The position numbers were made by a program, and so were the translations under genes. A stretch of DNA of 64,000 bases. Origin: Cristatella mucedo. Taxonomy: Eukaryota > Bryozoa > Phylactolaemata > Cristatellidae. Below the pieces are notes generated by a model, which was not told where the DNA came from, ran no database searches, and saw nothing but the letters and a program-made list of their open reading frames with translations. This document shows positions 39,366 through 64,000 of the stretch, piece after piece; within the stretch, counting starts at the first letter, position 1, and each line of letters begins with the position of its first letter. The stretch spans positions 837,501 to 901,500 of the forward strand of contig WPIO01000022.1 in assembly GCA_009760855.2 (NCBI GenBank), in the 5' to 3' direction.

Positions 39366-39495
39366 TTCGAGCTGGTTTGGCCCAGTGGTTAAAGTGCTCG
39401 CCCCGACCGAGGTCTTGGGCTCGAACCCCGTGGGATATGCGAAGCGCCTGAATTGAGATTAAGTTCTCTTATGGCGCTGTAAAAATGAATTATAT
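39366..39495 (+). mobile_element. SINE-B copy in the palindrome's right arm
   Basis: Plus strand: gagctggtttggcccagtgg, gtgctcgccccgaccgaggt and the aagcgcctgaattgagatta tail. No counterpart in the left arm, so it came after the duplication. Confidence 0.85.
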
Positions 39496-40119
39496 TAGTT
39501 GATGGGATATGGCTGCATTTTTATTACAGAACGCTTTAATACGCAAGAAAGTTTGGAGCTTGTCTCAGAAACTTTCCGGCGATTAGCGATGGAACATAAT
39601 GGATAGCCGTATTTGCTCGGGTCATTGCCGTCGTTTGTCATGCATTGCTTAAGATTGAACGCACACAACAATGGGTTGAAATTATGTGGACTTACAAAGA
39701 AATGTTACGTGGAGTGAGAATTGGAGCTTTTCGTAGCCGATTTCTCATCGATTTGCCACGGATTGCTGTATTGGACCGGCTATTGCTGTCGATTGCCGTG
39801 CATCACCCACAATTACCGAAAAACGTCATAAAAATTCAATGGTTTGGTTTCTCTTTAAACGCATCAAAATATTATATGCAACGAGAATTAGAGTACCGCG
39901 AATTCACTTTGTGGTCGACTTGTCGCTGGTTTTCTCGTCGATTTGCCACCGATTGCGGCTCTGAACCAAGTAATTGCCATCGATTGCCCAATATTGTACG
40001 TTCGCAGTAGGTTAAAATCACGTGGTTTTACATTAAACTGGGTGTGTTGTAATATGTATTCAAAAATAGAGCATTGAGAAACCAATTTCGGGGAATGTTG
40101 TAGCTGAATGCGGCGGATC

Positions 40120-40290
40120 GGGCCGCAATAGTCAGGGGATAGTCCGGTGCTCGCTCTTCACGACCGACCGAGGTCGTGGATTCGAATCCTGCAGCGGGTG
40201 GTCATTAATCGCCAACTGCAAGCGGTTGTTATAGCCGTTAAGGGTTTTCTTCCGCTACACAAATGAGGCTGTTAAATCAGCTAATAACGT
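40120..40290 (+). mobile_element. SINE-A copy in the palindrome's right arm
   Basis: Junction gcggatcgggccgcaatagt, a ggtcgtggattcgaatcct B box and gaggctgttaaatcagctaa end. The left arm has no SINE at the matching place. Confidence 0.85.
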
Positions 40291-40794
40291 TTATTTCGGT
40301 AAAGGCCCGGGCCATTGCAGTCAATTGCCATGCATTACATCAGAATACCCGTGGCAATAACAGTGAAATTGAGTGATTACACTATAACCGAAGAGTAGAG
40401 AAATGTGCAATCACAATTACCTTCTAGTTGTTTTACGGTGGATTGCGGTATGGGACCGGGCCGTTTAAGTCGATTGCAGGGCATTGAGTTAGAACGCGAA
40501 AGCACAATGGCGTCATATATTTTGGGTGCACTTTGAACTGAGTCTAGTCTTATACGCAACGTAAATTGAAGCTGGGCGTTGACGATTTCAGGATAATTTG
40601 CAGTGGATTAGAGGCAATTGCCGTATTTGCCCAGGCCATTTCGGACGATTGGCGTGTATTGCTAGAGTGATCAGCTGCGATATGACATGGATTTACATTG
40701 GTGAGCACTTAGCGCAGTGCACTTTGATATGCAACAAAAAGTTGATGCTCGGCGAAATCTATCTCTAGTTCTTTTACGGTGGATCGCAGTAGAG

Positions 40795-40960
40795 CGGGCC
40801 GCGATAGCCAAGGAGGTAAGGTGCTCGCTCTTCATAACCGAGGTCGTGAGTTCGAAACATGCAGTGGGCGATCTTTGATAGCCAAAAAGAAGCGGTGGTG
40901 ATAACCGTTAAGGCTCTTATGCCGCTATAACAATGAGGCTATTAAATCAGTTAGTATTTA
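40795..40960 (+). mobile_element. SINE-A copy shared with the left arm
   Basis: Junction tcgcagtagagcgggccgcg on the left and ttaaatcagttagtatttat on the right; both flanks match those of the SINE at 28229-28385, reversed. Confidence 0.88.
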
Positions 40961-41244
40961 TAGGGCGGTACCGGCCTGGACCGTTGCAGTCGATTGGCAG
41001 CACGTTGGAATTGCACGAGAACGTCATTGCTAATGCAAGTGAAATTTTGTGTACAATTTTCACCCAGTTTATAGTGTGTCACGTGCCATAAAAAGGAGCT
41101 TTTCGTATAGGATTTCTTTAGCTTTGCGATGGAATGCAGAGGATTTCGGTATTGGCCCAGGCCGCTGCAACCTCTTTCAGCGGGCTTCGTGAGAACATGT
41201 GAGCGGAATTGTAGGAAATTCTATCGATATACTTGAAATATAGC

Positions 41245-41724
41245 ACAGTTTTATATTCCAAACTTGTTAGAACTTAGGGCAGCCTATTTGAGGCAGATTT
41301 GAGGTGGCTTAAAGCAGATTTCGGTACAGGCCTCCGTATTTGCAGCCCATTTGCAGGAGAACAAACGGGCACAATTGCACAAACTTTGGTGGGTAAATAA
41401 AGTCAACGGCATACTCCAATATTCACTCGAAAGTTGAGCTCGGCTCCGCCGACTTTCTGTCGATTTTACTTATTAGTATGGATTGAGGTTATTCGTCGAA
41501 CCCGAGTGGAGAATGAACTCACCTGGACCTCGCCTTTGTGGCTAAACTAATATTCCTGGTGAGAAACTGCATGGGTGGTTGTCAACCGTTGACTGCTTCG
41601 GGGTCCATGCCTATTGAGGGGGAGGGTTAGTAAATTCCTAGCTCCTCCGTTGTGGGTGAGGGCCCGTTGGCAAGAAGGGCTACGAAGCAGGCGACTCTCG
41701 AGCTACGCACCGCAAACGCTAACG
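41245..41724. other. Flank of the palindrome, nothing recognised
   Basis: No unit of the palindrome and no gene recognised. Confidence 0.4.
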
Positions 41725-41870
41725 ATAGCTGGTTTGGTCTAGCGGTAAAGGTGCTCGCCCCGACCAAGGTCTGACTGAGGTCGTGGGCTCGAGCCCCGAG
41801 GCATATGTGAAGCGCCTGAATAGAGATTAAGTTCTCTTGGGGTGCTATATAAATAAATGAATTATATATA
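41725..41870 (+). mobile_element. SINE-B copy, well preserved
   Basis: Plus strand: tagctggtttggtctagcgg, tcgtgggctcgagccccgag, aagcgcctgaatagagatta and gttctcttggggtgctatat. Confidence 0.88.
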
Positions 41871-41879
41871 TTACATACT

Positions 41880-41985
41880 AATAATAATAAAACATTTATA
41901 TAGCGTCCCCCAGATAACTTAATCTCTCTAGGCACTTCGAATTTGCTGAAAAGGAAGCACGATCGAATGGCTAGTGGTTGCATGC
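41880..41985 (-). mobile_element. LINE-B 3' end, inverted
   Basis: An (AAT) tail then agcgtcccccagataactta, tctctctaggcacttcg and tgctgaaaaggaagcacgat. It lies head to head with the following plus-strand copy. Confidence 0.8.
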
Positions 41986-42930
41986 TTAATGATAACAAGC
42001 ATACCCAGTGTGATTCAGAGATTGGAAAGGCCGTCTCTCAAAATTGGCTCTGCCAGCATATCTCCTATCGAATCAGCTCGAAATCTAGGTGTCATATTCC
42101 AAAGTGATCTCTCGTTAGACGACCATATCAGCTCCACAGTCAAATCTGCCTACTTTCAGCTTCATAACATTGCTAAAATTCAGGCTTGTTTAGATAAGGA
42201 TACTACGTCTAAGTTGGTCCATGCATTCGCGACATCCCGTCTCGACTTCTGCAACTCACTGCTTACTGGCCTACCAGCATGTGTGATCAGGCGATTGCAG
42301 CTGGTGCAAAACTCGGCAGCTAGGCTTGTCTGTCGTGAGCGGCGCAGTTGCCACATTACTCCACTTCTCGCCGACCTGCACTGGCTACCAGTCAAGCAAC
42401 GGATTGACTTCAAGGTTTTGTCGCTCACTTTTAGGTCCCTTCATTCTATGGCTCCAGCCTATCTCTCCGACATACTCTCCCATCAGGCCAAGCATCGTAC
42501 CACCCGCTTTTCGGAATCCAACAGTCTAGAAATACCTCGTACAAACCTTAAATCCTTTGGAGACCGTGCATTTAGTTCATATGCTCCCAAAGCCTGGAAC
42601 TTCCTCCCGACCTGCGTCAGAACATCCCCTGACCTGACCACATTTAAAAGGAACCTAAAAACACACCTATTTAGGAGAGCATTTAGTGGGTCCCTGTGAT
42701 TCGTCCTTGATGTGCTTATGCGTGCTGACACTGTGCATGCTGCCACTAACCACATTTGCATGCTGACCCTGTGCATGTCACCCCTAACCATGTTATTCAT
42801 TTTGTTTGTTTTTCAAGCATGATTTTACTTACCATTCAATTGCATTTCCCTTTGCAGCAAACGTAAAGCGCCTAGAAAGAGATGAAGTTCTCTGAGGGCG
42901 CTTTATCAAGTACATTATTATTATTATTAT
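41986..42930 (+). mobile_element. LINE-B copy, best preserved
   Basis: A 5'-truncated element with an open frame to 42699 for the RT C-terminal part (IGSASISPIESARNLGVIFQ, STVKSAYFQLHNIAKIQACL, LHWLPVKQRIDFKVLSL, FGDRAFSSYAPKAWNFLP). The 3' UTR and hairpin (gcgcctagaaagagatgaag then ttctctgagggcgc) and an ATT tail follow. The protein is L2/CR1-like and distinct from LINE-A. Confidence 0.9.
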
Positions 42931-43950
42931 TATAACATGGTTAGAGGCAAAATGCGGCCCGGAAGTATCTCCCCGTCAGCCCATCACCTCCCTCTGGAAG
43001 CCAGGCGGCACAGCCCGGCGACCTGGCAGGCTACAGTGCTAGGAGAACGGGTCTAAAGACCTGCCAGGCGTCGCGCTTTCGACGTGCATCGTTATCTTTC
43101 TCGATGTAGAGGTGAGAGATATCCCTTTATTCAAAGCCGCCACGCTTGAAAGATCTCATCGGTGCCAACGATATGAGTCCATTTCAAGAGTGGGCAACTG
43201 GTTGTTTTTTTTTGAGTGCTCACGTTTATAGAGGGGTGGAGGTATTATTTTCTAGGCGACTCTAAAGAAGTCTGCTGAACGTCGCGTTTGACGCACGACA
43301 TCATGCTTTCATTAAGGGTGCAGCGAATTACAGCAATCTGCTCTAAATTAAGTGAAAAATCGACAGGCAACCTGAAGATGCATTTCGGAATGTGCTCCCT
43401 CAACAGTTCTGAGTAGGTCGTTTGGGAAAGGGGCTACAGACGTTTTGGTGAGTCCACTTTATTTTATCGACTAACAACTGATCGAGCTCTGAAACTATTC
43501 ATTACTGGTGCTCTTGCCCCTAACCCCATAAAAACCCTAGCTTCGCCCCTGTATTCAGTCACGTCGCTCCTATGTTCTCTAACCTGGAGACGCAGTGCGG
43601 CCTGACAAGCTAGATCTTCAACTGCTGACCGATAACACTACGATGCAGTCGGCATAAATAGCAGTAGCCTGCCGCAAAAAACCAGCGATACCAGACACTC
43701 GATCGGCTTATGATTACCTACCCTAAAATAGAAGCAAAACACGACCAATTAATTTCAGAACCAGCAGCTTTCGGCCAACATTGGCACACGGCGATTCACC
43801 GCACAGCCGCAGTCTACAGAATGTCACCACGAGCACGGCGACCACGACCCTGATCGTGAACATTCACCAAAGATGGCTCCTAAGTGGACTAAACGCATGC
43901 CGCAAGGCTGCTGGCGCTTTGTTCGTGCCTCCGTGAGTGCGTACGGAATC
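42931..43950. other. Intergenic, nothing recognised
   Basis: Between a LINE-B and the SQLE 3' end; no coding motif or repeat family recognised. Confidence 0.4.
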
Positions 43951-43962
43951 GAATAGCAGGCT

Positions 43963-43968
43963 TTTATT
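43963..43968 (-). promoter_or_regulatory. Candidate SQLE polyadenylation signal
   Basis: On the minus strand an exact AATAAA lies about 280 bp past the SQLE stop, with no other gene between. It would give a 3' UTR of about 300 nt. Position and sequence are seen; use is inferred. Confidence 0.5.
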
Positions 43969-44245
43969 TGTACGACAAGTTACATAACAAGAGTGCTACG
44001 TGAGAAGCATCAATACTCTGGAGGAAAACGAGCATCTAAAAAATAACGTAACACTTGAAGGTTTCGAGCCACGGCTCGCGTCAAACTTCGCGAACGGCAC
44101 TATAATTATGTGCTCACGGGCCTATGTGGGCCAGCAGACTGAAAGACACGGTAAACGGCGATAGAACAGCACCCTGCTAAACACTGCTGTTCAAAGCAAT
44201 AACTCGTTTGAAATGCAATAACAATCCTGAAGACCAATCGAAACT

Positions 44246-63999
<19,754 letters not shown>

Positions 64000-64000
64000 G

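Larger units (their letters stand above)
37951..41244 (-). repeat. Right arm of the palindrome, units reversed
   Basis: Units read as the complement of the left arm (attgccgtcgattgccatgc-type words). Collinear matches to the left arm are found at about 38.7, 38.9, 39.6, 40.4, 40.6 and 40.8-41.2 kb. The match stops at about 41244 on this side and 27944 on the other, right after gaaatatagc. Confidence 0.85.

Overview
The window is animal nuclear DNA, intron-rich and heavily loaded with repeats. It carries most of one ciliary gene and what looks like a complete sterol-biosynthesis gene, pointing tail to tail. IFT52 (plus strand, 6044-20518) is read from ten exons. Its first exons were not found and probably lie before the window. 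Squalene monooxygenase (minus strand, 63945-44246) is read from seven exons whose phases all agree and sum to 472 codons plus a stop. An animal with cilia and de novo sterol synthesis is unlikely to be an insect or nematode, since both lost SQLE. The L2/CR1-like LINEs, tRNA-derived SINEs and long microsatellites fit a marine invertebrate, but I cannot name the lineage.

Layout: 1-6043 holds microsatellites, SINEs and a LINE 3' end, with no recognised exon. 6044-20518 is IFT52, with introns carrying SINEs, LINE tails, a roughly 530-bp inverted-repeat element and a 167-bp direct repeat. 20519-27943 is intergenic and full of decayed LINE copies. 27944-41244 is the most unusual region: a large imperfect palindrome built of degenerate repeats of about 150-175 bp. 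A decayed Ty3/Gypsy retrotransposon (about 29.7-35.6 kb) sits in its left arm, and that element was in turn hit by a 692-bp element with 8-bp target duplications and by a LINE. 41.7-43.9 kb holds another SINE and LINE cluster. 43963-63945 is SQLE, whose introns hold a near-complete but broken LINE, several LINE and SINE fragments and a 150-bp AT tract.

The two genes have no obvious functional link: IFT52 is a core IFT-B subunit of cilia, and SQLE makes 2,3-oxidosqualene at the ER. The repeats fall into four recurring families, which I call LINE-A (tail ATTACAT), LINE-B (tail ATT), SINE-A (tRNA head with a strong palindrome) and SINE-B (tRNA head with a tail like that of LINE-B). The best candidate for something undescribed is the foldback-like palindrome at 27.9-41.2 kb, in which two arms in opposite orientation are collinear over several kilobases and share one SINE insertion.
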